The translations under genes were made by a program, and so were the position numbers. The notes beneath the pieces were generated by a model, which did not search any database, was not told the origin of the DNA, and saw nothing but the letters and a program-made list of their open reading frames with translations. Below are positions 1 to 12,229 of a DNA stretch of 64,000 nt, piece after piece. The stretch spans positions 43,621,307-43,685,306 of the forward strand of contig OX463849.1 in the NCBI GenBank assembly GCA_949825065.1, given 5' to 3'. The stretch's first letter is position 1. Each line of letters starts with the position of its first letter. This DNA is from Odontocerum albicorne. Taxonomy: Eukaryota > Arthropoda > Insecta > Trichoptera > Odontoceridae.

Positions 1-120
1 CGTAGTATTCTCCGGTGCATCCACATTTCAAATGCTTCCAGTCTGTTCATACAACCAACTTTGAGGGTCCATGATTCCACTTCATGCAATAACACTGACC
101 AAAACGTAGCATTTGACTAA
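1..120 (-). pseudogene. non-LTR reverse transcriptase C-terminal scrap, cut by window edge
   Basis: The complement reads ESWTLKVGCMNRLEAFEMW followed by MHRRILR. This is the conserved 'Y-G-x-E-x-W-T ... R-I-x-A-F-E-M-W-x-x-R-R-M-L' stretch found downstream of the RT domain in many insect endonuclease-reverse transcriptases. Only this piece is visible, because the window starts inside it. There is no initiation codon and upstream frames are closed, so it is a dead fragment. The clade (RTE-like or similar) is inferred from general resemblance only. Confidence 0.5.
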
Positions 121-1235
121 CCGTTGTCGAAGTTTCAAGTTTAGATTATATTTTATAAACTGGAAAGTGAATGTAATATTTTATTTATTTTTCACATCTA
201 CTTATTTATTGTTAAATATTTTTTCATTTCGATTTTCCGTCTCCTGTCGGCAGATGACCACCATAATTATGAGTCTCATGTTGTCCATTGACATCCGGAG
301 CAACTCAATAGAACTGCAGCCATATCACAGAATACGCTTCTCATCTTATTAAAAACCGCACGAGATGATTCAATTATGCACTTGACTTCGGCTTTTGGGC
401 CGAGGTCTTCCACTAGGATACTTCCGATATATTTAAATTTATGCCATTAAATGATATAATTGTTTTCTATTTTTTATAATTGTTTACTTGTGCATAATTA
501 TGACTTGAACGAAAATATAACATGACACATTCCAAAACACCAGCCAAAAGAGTAAAAAAACATCGATACTGAAACAGAATGACCAAACAATCCAGTGGAT
601 ATCTTGATTTTTATACAGTTACGATTTCACATTCAACACTGGTTGTTTTGAAACCTTTACCTTGGAACCTGTGCGTGCGTTTCACAGTCCTGTGTATTTT
701 CGATTATAGACGATTTGAACCTGCTATGAAAACCTAATATTTTTTTAGATATATTTACTATATATTTGAACAAACATCTTTTTTGCCAACTAAACGAATG
801 AGTCTTATTTTTAAATGATTTCTCTAACAAGGTCCATTGAAATCGTATGATCTAAAATAAATTTACTTCCATTTTCCGAGAGTAATTAAAGAGAGCTCAA
901 ATATTCCGAGCACCCACCTGATTAAGGAATAATTCGAATTTATTTTTGGCCTCAGCAAAACGTCGATTGAAGAGGGATTTAACTCAAACAAAAAAGTAAT
1001 CAAACTTATCTTTATATAAGCTGTTTTAATCTAAAGAAGAGTGATTACGATGAATTTGAATTAATTCCCAAAGGATGGCGAGTCGGAGGGAACATTAAGT
1101 CAGAAGTAATTAAAACAAAGCCAAAGATTTCGCAACCTCACGTATATTTTTTTCACTTAGAATAGTACAATTTTTGTCTATCATATACACATGAATATTT
1201 TTAAATAATCACTGAAGTAGAGTTTCACAAAAAAC
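121..1235. other. no gene recognised
   Basis: AT-rich DNA with many stops in all frames. I see no motif, RNA gene or repeat shared with the rest of the window. Confidence 0.5.
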
Positions 1236-1241
1236 AGAGAA

Positions 1242-1960
1242 GTGGAAGAACTGCCCAATACAATAGAAATACCTGTTGAGGTAAGACAGGGAGACATCCT
1301 CAGAGATTTTTTATATAACCTCATAATTGATGAAATAATAGAAGTTAAGGTCACACACTTAGGTTACCAATTAGGTAAAACATGTGTCATTTGTGATGCT
1401 GAAGATACCATACTTTTGGCTGAACCTGAAGATGACTTACAAAGATAACTTTAAAAATTTAACTGATATATTAATATATTTTGGAATTTCAATTGAAAGG
1501 ACAGAATCTCTGAGAATATTAAAAAACCCTGTGATATGCAAGTTAGTAATAAACACTAAGATAATAGAGCAAGTGATGTCTTTGAATTGCATTGGAGTGG
1601 AGTGGACTATAACATATGCTATAATGGAATTGCAGGACAGATGAAAAAAACCTTTGCAATGTCTGCTTCAAATATAGTATATGGAAGCATAAATACACCC
1701 TAACAGATAGTAAAGTGATGCTCTATTAAACATGTTATTAATCTTTATGACTAATTGGTTATTGAAACAGCTGATACCAGACGAACGAAACCACTCTTTA
1801 CGATATCAATAAGAAATATTCTGCGATATATAACTGGAAAGAATCTCCGACTGAATAAGAAATACATATATAAGAAGAATGGGTAAACCTAAAGCATCAT
1901 ATGATCAGAAAAGCTGAGAAGACGTTATTGGCGAGATCAAGTTCAAGGAACATAATTCCT
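1242..1960 (+). pseudogene. endonuclease-reverse transcriptase remnant (RT catalytic core to C-terminus)
   Basis: Translation from about 1270 gives VEVRQGDILRDFLYNLIIDE, matching the RT signature 'G-V-R-Q-G-D-x-L-S-P-x-L-F-N-x-x-I-D-E'. It is followed by CDAEDTILLAE where YADD would stand, so the catalytic Y-A-D-D is degraded to D-A-E-D. The frame shifts near 1440; the second frame has ESLRILKNPVICKLVIN and IIEQVMSLN, the 'K-T-E-S-L ... C-K-L ... I-I-E-Q-V-M-S-F-N-Y-L-G' block typical of insect non-LTR RTs. More degraded C-terminal homology (DERNHSLRYQ, ITGKNLRLNKKYI) continues to about 1950 through several stops. It is inactive. The 46-bp minisatellite starts about 180 bp downstream. Confidence 0.7.
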
Positions 1961-2140
1961 CATATAGTTTCTCATGGTCACTATACAAGAAGTTAACAAC
2001 CAGGCAGACCCTAATAGAAATAGAGAGACATCTGGCACTACACATTCAAGGACTAATGAGGAAAAAACAAATTTTACTGCAGGAGAAGGCTGAAGAATGG
2101 GTTAAAAAGGAAAATCTAATTGAGAAAATGAAAGTAAAAG

Positions 2141-2690
2141 AATTGTTTGACAATTGTATGACTCACTAATGAAATAAAAAGAATTGTTTGACAATACCAT
2201 TGTATGACTCCTAATGAAATAAAAAAAATTGTTTGACAATACCATCGCATGACTCACTAATGAAATAAAAAGAATTGTTTGACAATACCATCGTATGACT
2301 CACTAATGAAATAAAAATAATTGTTTGACAATACCATCGCATGACTCACTAATGAAATAAAAAGAATTGTTTAACAATACCATCGCATGACTCACTAATG
2401 AAATAAAAATAATTGTTTGACAATTCCATCGCATGACTCACTAATGAAATAAAAAGAATTGTTTGACAATGCCATCGCATGACTCACTAATGAAATAAAA
2501 AGAATTGTTTGACAATACCATCGCATGACTCACTAATGAAATAAAAGGAATTGTTTGACAATACCATCGCATGACTCACTAAATAAATAAAAATAATTAT
2601 TTGAAAATACCATCGCATGAATCACTAATGAAATAAAAAGAATTGTTTGACAATACCATCGTATGACTCACTAATGAAATAATAAAAAGG
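2141..2690. repeat. 46-bp minisatellite, about 12 copies
   Basis: A unit containing ATGACTCACTAATGAAATAA and GAATTGTTTGACAATACCAT recurs at 2182, 2227, 2273, 2319, 2365, 2411, 2457, 2503, 2549, 2595 and 2641. The spacing is 45-46 bp. Copies differ by a few substitutions (TCGC/TCGT, AAAAAG/AAAATA). The first spacing, 2141 to 2182, is 41 bp. The array abuts the 3' side of the degraded RT fragment at 1242-1960, so it may have grown from that element's 3' tail; this is inference. Confidence 0.95.
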
Positions 2691-2971
2691 ATAAAGAAAT
2701 ACCAAAAAAGGAAATTTGGACTATAACAAAAAAATAAATGTTATTAATCGATAGCATCAGTAAATAATTAAATTATTATTAAGGAAACAGCAAATTTGTT
2801 CGTCTTTAATTATTTGACAACATTTTTGTTGAAAATACCTTTCTCACCAATATCCAAAAATTGATGAATTTACTAAGTTCGATTTTATTTTTTTGCGTTT
2901 CGATTTGTTGATTAATTATTTCTGAGATGGGTATTAAATTAAGTGTGTTAGAAAAAAGCTTTAGTTTATAT

Positions 2972-3620
2972 TTATTTATTTGTATAATATTTGAATAATA
3001 ATTCAAATGGGATAGCTAAAATAATTAAAAAAAATAAAACATAGCACCACACTATTTCTTTGTCAGTGTAACTAGAGAGGACAGAGTGCCAGACTTTCAT
3101 ATTGCACCACACACCTTTCGCCTCTTTTACATCCATACACCTTTTAATCAACAATCCTATAATTTCTCTAACTTTTTACCATTCACATGATCTAACCATA
3201 GTTTCCTTGATCTTCCTCTATTACGTCTTCCACTCATATTTGCGTTATATATTTGTTTTGTTAGTTTTTCTTCGTTAATTTGTTCTTCATGCTCATAATA
3301 CGAGTATATCAGAGAGCTCCTGATTTTACTGAATACATCAACCCTAAGGTAACATTCATCCTTAACCACATTTCGTATCTGTCATACATTGTTATCCTAT
3401 GTATTCTTCTCATTGCACGAATATTTTCAGCATTTATTCCGCTCCTTTTAGATTTATTCAACGGTCACATTTCTGTGGTACTAGTATACTTTTGTTGACT
3501 AACATCTTAGCAGATTTTCGTACTGTCCGCTTCGAGCATATATATTTTAGGGCCCCATAAAATTTGTTTCCTATCGTTGCACGTTGTTTGATATCTCTCG
3601 TTGCTCTTTCATCGTTTGAG
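2972..3620 (-). pseudogene. non-LTR reverse transcriptase C-terminal remnant
   Basis: On the complement, in three frames, I read QRATIGNKFYGALKYI-like residues near 3570 and SGINAENIRAMRRIHRIT near 3420. These are followed by NEEKLTKQIYNANMSGRRNR plus GRSRKLWLDHV near 3230, and RCMDVKEAKGVW near 3110. This order (W-F-G-H-x-x-R-M / L-T-K-Q-I-Y-x-A / G-R-G-R-P-R-K-x-W / C-M-K-R-x-M-D-V-x-E-A) is the post-RT C-terminal region of a common insect endonuclease-RT. Stops and frameshifts interrupt it, so it is dead. Related scraps occur at 4080, 11240, 40790 and 52180. Confidence 0.65.
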
Positions 3621-4079
3621 AAAACACTACTTGAAGACTATAACTCCTTAACCTGTTTTAATGTTTCATTCTAAATGCATATATCACATTTACTTTTTAG
3701 TATCATGAAAATATACGCATTTAAAAAGATTACTTTATTTTCCTCTTTTAAATTTTCGAAATCTGTTATCAAAGCTTAAGCACATCTCGAGATTGTGAAG
3801 TATCCAGTTACTACACGAGGTCATTAATAATCATACATCTTAACTCGGGGTGTGTCAACAATCCAATTATTATGATTCATGTCTCTTACTGCAGTGGCAA
3901 TAAATTTTGTTTAAGGAAGGGTGGCTTTCCGGATAAATTCTAAATGCTGGGTCAAGAAAAATATGTACATGAAAAAAAAAATCCCATATTTTTGTTGGTC
4001 GATTTAATACTTAGTTCTAAAAGTAACGATGGAGTTTAAGATTTATCGTTATTAAAAAATACATAGATTTCTCTTTACA
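3621..4079. other. no gene recognised
   Basis: AT-rich DNA between two RT scraps of the same orientation. It could be decayed sequence of the same elements, but I cannot read any motif. Confidence 0.4.
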
Positions 4080-4445
4080 TACATACGCAGCACATATGCC
4101 ATTTCTCTATCTCAATAGGCAAATCTCTTAATTTTCCTTAAAACATATATTTTGCCTCCATCCACTTTCTTATACAATTACAACGATTTCTCTGAATTTT
4201 TACGTTTTCTTCTTTCAAAATGTCTTCTACATTGGTACTATATATTAATTATGTTTGTCTTTCTTCATTCATTCGATCTACACACCCTAACCATTTCAGA
4301 GAGCTCTTAATTATCTTATTCAACACATCAGCCTTAAGTCAATATTCATCCCTAATCACTTAATTCCGTATTCTGACAAAAAATTCACTATTTTTTTAAA
4401 CTTTTATTCGACTCATTTTAGTCTTCTTTAATTTCCAAATAAACC
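4080..4445 (-). pseudogene. non-LTR reverse transcriptase C-terminal scrap
   Basis: Complement frames give an 'I-K-S-S-L-x-W-F-G' type run, then RMNEERQTKLIY at about 4270 and a 'N-R-C-x-C-x-R-K-W-M-x-A' run near 4160. This is the same order of C-terminal motifs as in the fragment at 2972-3620. It is heavily frameshifted. The assignment rests on motif order rather than a continuous frame. Confidence 0.45.
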
Positions 4446-6269
4446 GCATCCCTTATAATGTATTACATTGAACAAGTATATAAGTACAGAAATGACTTGG
4501 AAAATGCGACATGAAGAAGAATTAAATAAATCGGATCCACGAGTCTCCTACCTAAGATTACGATCAATGTAAGAACCAGCTGTCTGATGTGAACACCTTC
4601 GTCGATAGAGAAAATTACTTATGAACTATCCAAAATGATTAGAAGTAAAAACTATCAAGAATCTATTAACTTGAACACAAAGATGTTAGAAATATGTTGT
4701 TGGTTTTTATAAGAGGTTTATGAAGTATCTATTGTACAAAAGTGCAGAAGACAAGGTGCGTTACGACTTGATTAGTAACCACATTGATTTTCAACTTGAT
4801 TTGGAGACCGCTGTGTATTACCTGTTATAATCAAATATGAACGTCACAATATTTAATGTGCTCCATTCTTGTGTGAACATTACCAATCATCAAACAGCCC
4901 TGTCCATTGTACACAAGCGTATTTCCACCATATTTCAGAGGCAGAGGGTATAATTTTTCCCATTATTTGCTTCTGTTGTCTTCTCTTCAAAGTAATTATT
5001 TACATATGTATACACAATTGAACGAAAAAATAACACCCATCAGACACCGGAAATAAAACATTGAATGGAGACCCGAGTGTGTTGATTCATCTTCGTTGAT
5101 CTAGACATGTTATTTGCATGCCCTACACCTTGCGTTCAAATATTGTCGTTTTTGATGAGCGAAATGAGGAAATTACTGTGCAATAGAGCAACATTTATAA
5201 GAACATTTCCGCAATACGCTCTTAAGTGTAAATGCTCTGCATAACTGGGATTAAACCGCGACTAATATAGCTTAATGAACTCGATAGAGGAATAAGTCAT
5301 GAAAAAGCTACATGTACTGAAGTTTCATGGTCTAAATGTATCAGGATTTATGATAGTTACCACAGTGACTTGCGTAGTCGTCTACTTAAGCATTAGCTAT
5401 AAAAACCCCTTTTTCTTAATGTGAAACGTGCCATTAGTAAAATCTTTATCGAATAATATACAGTCATATCCTTAATACACTTGGCATATGCACACGCAAG
5501 CTATGTGGAAGGATGGATAACACAAGAGTTCCATATGTGGCGATGTACGAAATACTTACTGGCAGTTGTCTCCCAAAAATACTTCAAAATAAATAAGATA
5601 GCTGAGAATCAAAATTTAAAAAAAAATACAGTTCTGATGATAATATACCACAGGTCTAGCTTAAGAGAAAGAAATAAAGAATTACTTTGAAAGGTCAATT
5701 GGTGTTGAAGAACAAGTATGTCAGTAATTATCGAAATTGATTTTTTCATTATAAGAATTAAAGTTGTAAAAAAAAACGATGCCATTAAAGTAATTGAAAA
5801 TGTATGTTGATATTATGCATACTACCTTATTGAAGACCTCTTTATAAAAATAGTGCCATGGGTAAAATCTGATCGATATTTTTCATTATAAAAATGGACT
5901 TGTGGCGTGTATGACGCGCATGATTGATTCCATTATTGATAGCTTGTACATATTCTGTCATTTTAGGTTTCATATGAATTAAAATATTGACAGCTATCAT
6001 GTACTTACAACACAATACAGCGTTATACTCGCAGAGTGGAATTTCATGTTGCTTTTATAGATATTTTTGGGTTTATTGATAAATGCGTAATAAATTTATG
6101 GTGGTCATTAATTGTATTTACTCGTATACAACGTTTCAGGGTAAATTATTAAATTCTAATGAAATAAATTTATCTGAAAGTTTAATACGAAGGTTTTTGT
6201 AAAAGTTGTATAGTGTGTAGTAATAAAATTATTCTTGAAAAAATATATAAATTATAACCATCTGTTTGA
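4446..6269. other. no gene recognised
   Basis: AT-rich, with only short unconvincing frames (for example 5481-5690, 69 codons, no recognisable domain). No repeats or RNA genes seen. Confidence 0.4.
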
Positions 6270-6314
6270 ACCTGCATCTGCTCACACTTTATAACAGCGT
6301 GGGCCCTCATACTA

Positions 6315-6866
6315 GGTTAGTCAAAAAGTTTTGAAAGGCACCCACAGTTTTTTGAAACCCAAAACTTCAGCCAAAATATGCCATGTTGTTCCATGTGAGA
6401 TGTCTATGGTGTCAGCTATCACATCCGTAGTCGATCGATGATCTTCCAAAACCATATCCTGTTTTTTTCGCTATGATTTCTGGTGTTGATGCACTTTTTG
6501 GACGTCCTGAGCGTGGATCGTCTTCAACGCTTGTACGGCCACGATTAAACTCCAAAACCCATCGGTGAACGGTTGGAAATGAAGGAGAAGACTCCTTTAA
6601 TACTTTCACCATCTTTGCATGGATCTCAGTAGCCGATAAATCTTCCAAAACAAAGAATTTAATCACTGCACGATATTCGGATTTTTCCATTGTCAAAAAA
6701 TACACTGACACGTCAACTTCAAATGGCTTGTAAACAAAGAATGAATTGACAGATCGAAATGAAATTTTGAGTACTTTCTTATAAAAGATGAAATATTAAA
6801 ATGGCGTAGAAACTTTGGTTTTTCTACTGCTCCATAGATGTCGCTTTCAAAACTTTTTGACTAACC
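6315..6866 (-). mobile_element. internally deleted mariner element, both ends intact
   Basis: Both ends carry a 23-bp identical terminal inverted repeat beginning GGTTAGTCAAAAAGTTTTG, flanked by the TA target duplication (6313-6314 and 6867-6868). The element is only 552 bp, while complete mariners are about 1.3 kb. The retained coding part is the transposase N-terminal DNA-binding half, on the minus strand. The catalytic half is missing, and the reading frame runs straight into the left inverted repeat. A related repeat at 12270-12590 lacks the element and serves as a paralogous empty site. Confidence 0.9.
6321..6690 (-). pseudogene. mariner transposase, DNA-binding domain only, one frameshift
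   Basis: The start MEKSEYRAVIKFFVLEDLSA matches the first helix-turn-helix of mariner transposases. It is followed by VHRWVLEFNRGRTSVEDD and the linker RSGRPKSASTPE. A one-base change in an A-run near 6460 shifts the frame. The other frame continues with MVLEDHRSTTDVIADTI and WHILAEVLGFKKLWVP, the second helix-turn-helix, then stops in the terminal repeat (PFKTF, stop). The catalytic D,D,D domain is absent, so this cannot transpose by itself. An upstream in-frame ATG (6711) adds seven residues; 6690 is chosen because M-E-K/M-E-x is the usual family start. Confidence 0.85.
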
Positions 6867-7110
6867 TATTATATATGTGTTTCATGTGTCGCTCAGCTCC
6901 TTCAGGGAAACTCTCCTAATTTAGTGTATTACTTGATACAATTTATTTTTTAAACTATTTAAAAAGTAACATTTTGTCATAATGTCCTTATCAAATATCA
7001 AATTTTTAAAATTGTCCTTATCAAATAAGTCTCAATTTTTTAAAATGTTTGATACATGTTTTTTTTTTGTTTTTGTTATGTTCGGTCCTTTGGTTCGGAA
7101 GAGGAAAGTT

Positions 7111-8320
7111 ATTAATCTATTCTAAAATCAAATTATTTTACAATATTTTTAAATAAGGTCATACAAACAATTATTACATTATCTACAAATAATGATGTGA
7201 TGGAAAACAAATTAAACAAAACTTAAAATAAATGTAATTTAAGTTTAAAATAATTCGTAATCAATCCCTCACAAATAAGGTTATTGCATAATTATTTGTT
7301 GTTCGTAAATTATTGTTGTGAGAATCTAGCATGGGTTAAGGAGTTATATTTAATCGGTTAAGTGTCAATTGCAGATTGTTATTAAATAAAAAGAAACCCT
7401 TAGCTTATTGAGGTCCCAAATCTCCAAATTAAGGGTTGTATATACACAATCGGGGGTGCCCTTAGGCTGTGTTGAGAAATTTTCACTCCAAACACAACTC
7501 AACAAAGGTTACTTTGTCTGCCCTAAACAGCACTCAAAAGAATCATTTAATTTCTCCCTGAAATGGTTGGAGGTCATTTAATATTTTTCTTGTAAAATGT
7601 ACCCAGTTTTTTTCGGTTATCTGCGTTTACAAGTTTTAAAAGCGTCTTAGATGTTGCGTTTTGAAAGAATTACCATTTTTTGTTCCGAGTTCCAGATTTT
7701 TCACGAGCCCTTTGAAGTTCAGTATATTTTTTCGACAAAAAATATATTTCAAATAATTTTTTTTTTCTTTCAACACAAGTACAATAATTTGTAAATATTA
7801 TCAACGTTTTTTTCTCTGTTGCTACTGCAAATATTTTTTTGGTTTATGTCATAAATTAATAGATCACTTTTAAATATTCACTGTGGTAAGCGACATAAAT
7901 TATAGAATATTTTAAGGAATATTGAGATATTTTTTAAAGTCTTTTGACGTTGAAGTGTACCAAACGTTACATTTTTTTTATAATAAATATAATTTCATAC
8001 TAAAAAAGTCAATTACAAAGTATTCACTAAAAAAAATCTATTCTAGATGTTATTTTTTGTAGCTTTTCGTAGCTTTTGATAGATTTTAACATTTTTTTAA
8101 AATAATCACCTTCATAAAAGTAATCTTTTCCAGTTGTTATTTTTAAAAAGCTTTTGATAGATTTTAATATTTATTGAAAATTATTACCTCTATCGAAGTA
8201 ATCTATTCCAATTGTTACTTTTGAATAGCTTTAGATAGGTTTCAATATTTATTGTTATCTTTATTAAATTAAACCTGTATTAAAGTAAATAGATCCATTA
8301 CAGATGGTAAATAAGTCTTG
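7111..8320. other. no gene recognised
   Basis: Very AT-rich. Short similar blocks around GCTTTTGATAGATTTTAA recur near 8060, 8150 and 8230, a weak degenerate direct repeat of about 90 bp. Confidence 0.4.
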
Positions 8321-8324
8321 TTAT

Positions 8325-8500
8325 ATCTTAGATGGTCCACATCGTCTTATATGAAGTTGAAACATGGATAATGTCAACTAACGAGATGAAAAATTAAACG
8401 CCGTTGACATGTGATGCCAGAGAACGATGCCAAGGAAAACCTATAGATACGGATTGTCCATTCTGGAGGAACTAAGAATTCAAGATATATACTCTTTCAA
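8325..8500 (+). pseudogene. non-LTR reverse transcriptase C-terminal scrap
   Basis: The read MVHIVLYEVETWIMSTNEMK, followed in another frame by LSILEELRIQ, matches the 'V-x-x-I-x-L-Y-G-x-E-T-W-T-x ... S-I-L-E-E-L-x-I' segment of insect endonuclease-RTs. The full frame is broken. The 62-codon open frame at 8427-8615 is partly this remnant and is not a separate gene. Confidence 0.55.
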
Positions 8501-8619
8501 TTTCTTAAACGCATCCTACAACTATTTTAACACATTGTCCGCAGAGAGAGAGAGGGATGATTTTAAAAAGGCTAATGGTGATCAAAAACGTGAAAGAATA
8601 GATAAGAAAGGATAAACCC

Positions 8620-10960
8620 CCTACTCGACAGTCCAACCAGATTAAGGGTGTAATCCGTCTCCTTATTTCTTTATTCGGGCTGCGGTCTGCAGAAATTCAT
8701 GAAATAGATTTGTCAGAAAAGTTTTACCAGCACATACCAGCACAGAGCCGCAATTCTTTCTCATGAAGAAGTCAAAATGTTATACCAAGAAAACTTATGT
8801 TCATGTTAGATGTTATTTAAAAAAACAACAACAAAAATATTATAAATATATATGAAAACATATCCTTATACATGTTTCTCTAACATTAATAAAATGTCAA
8901 AATGTGTTCAGAAATAAACGACTTTCAAAATGTCGCAAGATATCGAAATTGATACGGAAATATAACCTGTCTCCAACACATTTCTATCTTTTCCGTAGAC
9001 ATTGGTTCTGGCGTGTCCGGCGGGACCATCCCCTAATGGTGTTAGGGTTGTCACCTGCCACGGTAATTTGCCAGCGTTGAACTAGTAACCCACATGGCCG
9101 TCATAAGCGGTCGGTGGACTGGTGACTGCCTGGGGGAAGCACAGTCTAGAGGCGGCGTTTAAATACTGAATACCCCTGTATGGATATTTATAAAAATAAG
9201 GGATTTCAAATTATAGAACACCCTTGATCTTTATGCAACAAATGTGTCGTGTTAACACAAATAAATTGGTTTTTCAAATTTTAAAATAAAAAAAAAAACA
9301 CTTAAATTAAAAGCAAAAACCGAAACATATTTTGTTTTTTTTTTAAATATAACATTATTATGCTTTTACTATGTATTATCCACCAAAGAGATAATTTGCT
9401 TAAGAATGAGTGTCTAGGTGCAGTAGAAATATTACCCAGACACTCGCAAGAGATTTATATATTATAAAATGGAAATTTATATAGCGCCGTTTAGAGAAGA
9501 GACTATCCTCAACGACGTTCAAATTCTTAATGTGACTATTTTTGTAACATTCCTTATTTGTTTAAGTCAGTGATATTTATTTTGATATATGTATATAATA
9601 TGGTATTATATAATGTAAAAACTTGTGTATATGGGCGGCAGATTTACGAAGGCAGATCCTGGCTACACTCGCTATGTTTCATTTATTTGTCTTGACTTCT
9701 TGCGAGGTGGTGTTACACGGAGAAAGCGATGCAACTTGATGTCTTAGTCTGACCAGAGCTGGTTAACTTAATAATGGCTGAATAGTTCACATTTCACTTA
9801 AACTCGGGGGATTTTTATACTTCAAATAAAATACCGCAAGAAAATTGTATGTGATAACTAGAAGTTACTTGGAAATTATCCATTATGTATGACAACGTAT
9901 AAAATGTTTTGTTCTATAGTGTTTAAATAAAAATTACAAATAAATAAGTATTATTTGTCTGGTTTTCTGTTTATTAGCCAAAGACTTTTTAATATTATTT
10001 TTAAGCAATGAACAAATAATCTTTTCAAATGAAAAAATGCTTTAAATATTTAAATATCAATATCAATGCGGAATAAAAATACACTTGAAACAATCACCGC
10101 TTTATGAAAGAAGTTTTTCAATATTTTTTTCGAAAATATATTTTACAAATTCAAATCAATATATTTATTTTATTTATATTAATTCGTGTACATAGTACAT
10201 CTAGTAGGCTTATAGCTGTTAGGTAATATCTTTCAACCAACTAGATTTTCTTGAATACGTTAAGTTATGTTAAACCCTGACGGATTTAAAAAAAAACAAT
10301 AATGTAGAACTAAATGATAGGAACTGATGGTTCGTAATAAGAGATATGTAAAATGGCGTATGGTGTGTTGGTATGTAAAGGATTATCTCGTCGACCGAAA
10401 ATATTGTTTGAATTTAAAAAATCAATTATACATAAAAAAAAATCGATATTGAAAACATCGATTTAAGTTTAATCAAAACAATATAAAAATTTGCTTGCAG
10501 TATTATCATATATTTGAAAATGCCTATTGCTCTCCCAAATATGGATTTAAAATATTTATAAAAACTTTCTAACATGTATCTCATTTTAAATCACTATGAC
10601 ATGTGTTGTTTTTGTCTTCGTTAAGTGTCAAATTAATTATGATATTTTGGGGTCGCGTAACGAATTTTAGTGTTTATGAACCAAATAAATTCGTGGAATA
10701 TTAATTATGGGTAGGAGAAACAGAAGTCATTCATTTTAGCATTAAGTAATTATTTATTTGATATATCAACAGTTTTCTATTTTATTTCCATTGAAGGATA
10801 TTCATTTGTGAGGTTAAGGTTTTCGAATAATTAATAAAAATAGTTGTCATCTTCGTTGATAAAACGCTTGATTTCCCACAAGGGGTATTGAGATTGGTTG
10901 CCGATATTGCCCAAAAAAATTTTTTTTTAAATGATGTCAGTCTATTAAAACGGTAATAAT
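8620..10960. other. no gene recognised; GC-richer islet at 9005-9175
   Basis: Mostly AT-rich. The stretch 9005-9175 (GGCGGGACCATCCCCTAATG to about GGCGGCGTTTAAATA) has clearly higher GC and closed frames. It looks like part of an unidentified repeat or an old element end. A second mildly GC-rich patch lies at 9625-9800. Nothing else is supported. Confidence 0.35.
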
Positions 10961-10966
10961 ACTTAC

Positions 10967-11072
10967 CTTGCCGACAGCCAATAGCACCCACCGTTGACCG
11001 CTCATTAGCGCCTCTTTGTCTACTGATAACCAGCTCCAGAAAGCCCAGGACCTGACTGCATAGCACGTAATA
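10967..11072 (-). other. candidate internal exon (weak)
   Basis: On the minus strand a pyrimidine-rich acceptor (AATATTTTTTTAG) ends at 11073. It is followed by 106 bp of higher GC and then a consensus donor, GGCAAG|GTAAGTATT, at 10966. Two of the three frames are open across it, for example one containing VLGFLELVISRQRGANERST. No protein family is recognised. The splice signals and composition are seen; a functional exon is inference and could be chance. Confidence 0.25.
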
Positions 11073-11239
11073 CTAAAAAAATATTGCATTATAATAGAGT
11101 TTGCTCATGCTGAATGATAGGCCCCATACGGGTTTTTCTAAGGGTGAATCAGTCAGAAACGCCTTGTTTGCACTCAACATGGACGATCTGGTGTGGGAAA
11201 TCATTTCAAGACTTCGGTTTATTGGTTGTTATATATACT

Positions 11240-11650
11240 TCTCATAGATCATCTCATCTCCTTCTCATAGATCTTCTCACACAGCTCCTTCTATTTGATC
11301 TTACTCTTGACTGTTTCTTCTTTCAAAATTAAATTTCCTTTGTCCAACTATACTTTTCTCGGTCGTCTATTACCGCTACTTATAAGTGCATTATGAATAT
11401 GTTTAGTTAGGTTTACGTCATCCATCTTTTCAATATGTCCCAACTCCCACAGCGTGCTCTTTTTTACGCTAATTTGCGAATCAGATTTTAGCTTGCATCC
11501 ATTCTATATAATTAAAAAAAATTCTGCAATACATAGTATATTCTTCTCAGAACGCAAATTTCCATCATATTTGCTATCAAATTTGCAAGTCCACGTTTTT
11601 AATCCATAAATCAATATGCACACTTATAGGCTGTTGTGAATCGTCATAAA
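11240..11650 (-). pseudogene. non-LTR reverse transcriptase C-terminal scrap
   Basis: Complement frames give KKSTLWELGHIEKMDDVNLT, then KHIHNALISGSNRRPRKVYL. This parallels the 'L-R-W-F-G-H-x-E-R-M-D-E-x-R-L-T-K-x-I-Y-x-A ... G-R-P-R-K-x-Y' block of the scraps at 2972 and 40790. Several frameshifts and stops are present, so it is dead. Confidence 0.55.
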
Positions 11651-12229
11651 GGCATGTTTTGCTACTGCTAGGTTTAAGTATATGTATTTTAGTACCCGAT
11701 TAATTTTGTAACTTTTAATAAGGTTATACTTAAACTGTGGACCATTTACTTAAACCATAAATCTGATTTATAAACAGTACATTGAACTGCAATTGTCATA
11801 ATTACTAAAAAGTTATAGCATTTAGCAGCAGGTTTATAATTTATAGTAAAATAACATGAAAAGTGCTAATATTTTCAACCACTAAACACGACTTTTTCAA
11901 GATCTGAAGACTGATAAAACATTAAAGTAATGACAATAAATTGAACTGCAACCATTCTAATTAATGTTAGACTTGTAATGGAGTACACTCTCCTGACCCA
12001 CTTCTGTTCTTGAGGGTGAAGAATAGCCTCATTAGTTATGAGTCAGCTTTAATTCTGGCTTTAGTTGGACACCATTATATTTCTCACATATTTATTGGAT
12101 TCAGGAAGTTAATGGATGTGACTTTGTCACATTCTACGATATATACTTTTTTTAAATTGCTTAGCTGATTAAAGTATTATTGGATTAATTATTGATTATT
12201 TGAGACAACGCACCCATAGATTGTTCTAT
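11651..12229. other. no gene recognised
   Basis: AT-rich, stops in all frames, no repeat recognised. Confidence 0.4.

Larger units (their letters stand above)
6270..7110 (+). repeat. dispersed repeat copy 1, split by a mariner
   Basis: Sequence on both sides of the mariner at 6315-6866 resembles 12270-12590. The left side shares a 'TCAC.CTTT.TAAC...CCTCAT' pattern. The right side shares TTTCATGTGT, ACATTTTGTCATAATGT and ATCAAATAAGTCT, then TTCGGTCC. The repeat family is not recognised and has no coding capacity. Confidence 0.55.

Noticed and set aside
2141..2690. CRISPR-like array
   Set aside because: The units are contiguous 46-bp repeats without unique spacers, in a eukaryotic context. 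It is a minisatellite; the same holds for 15877-16210 and 50672-51172.
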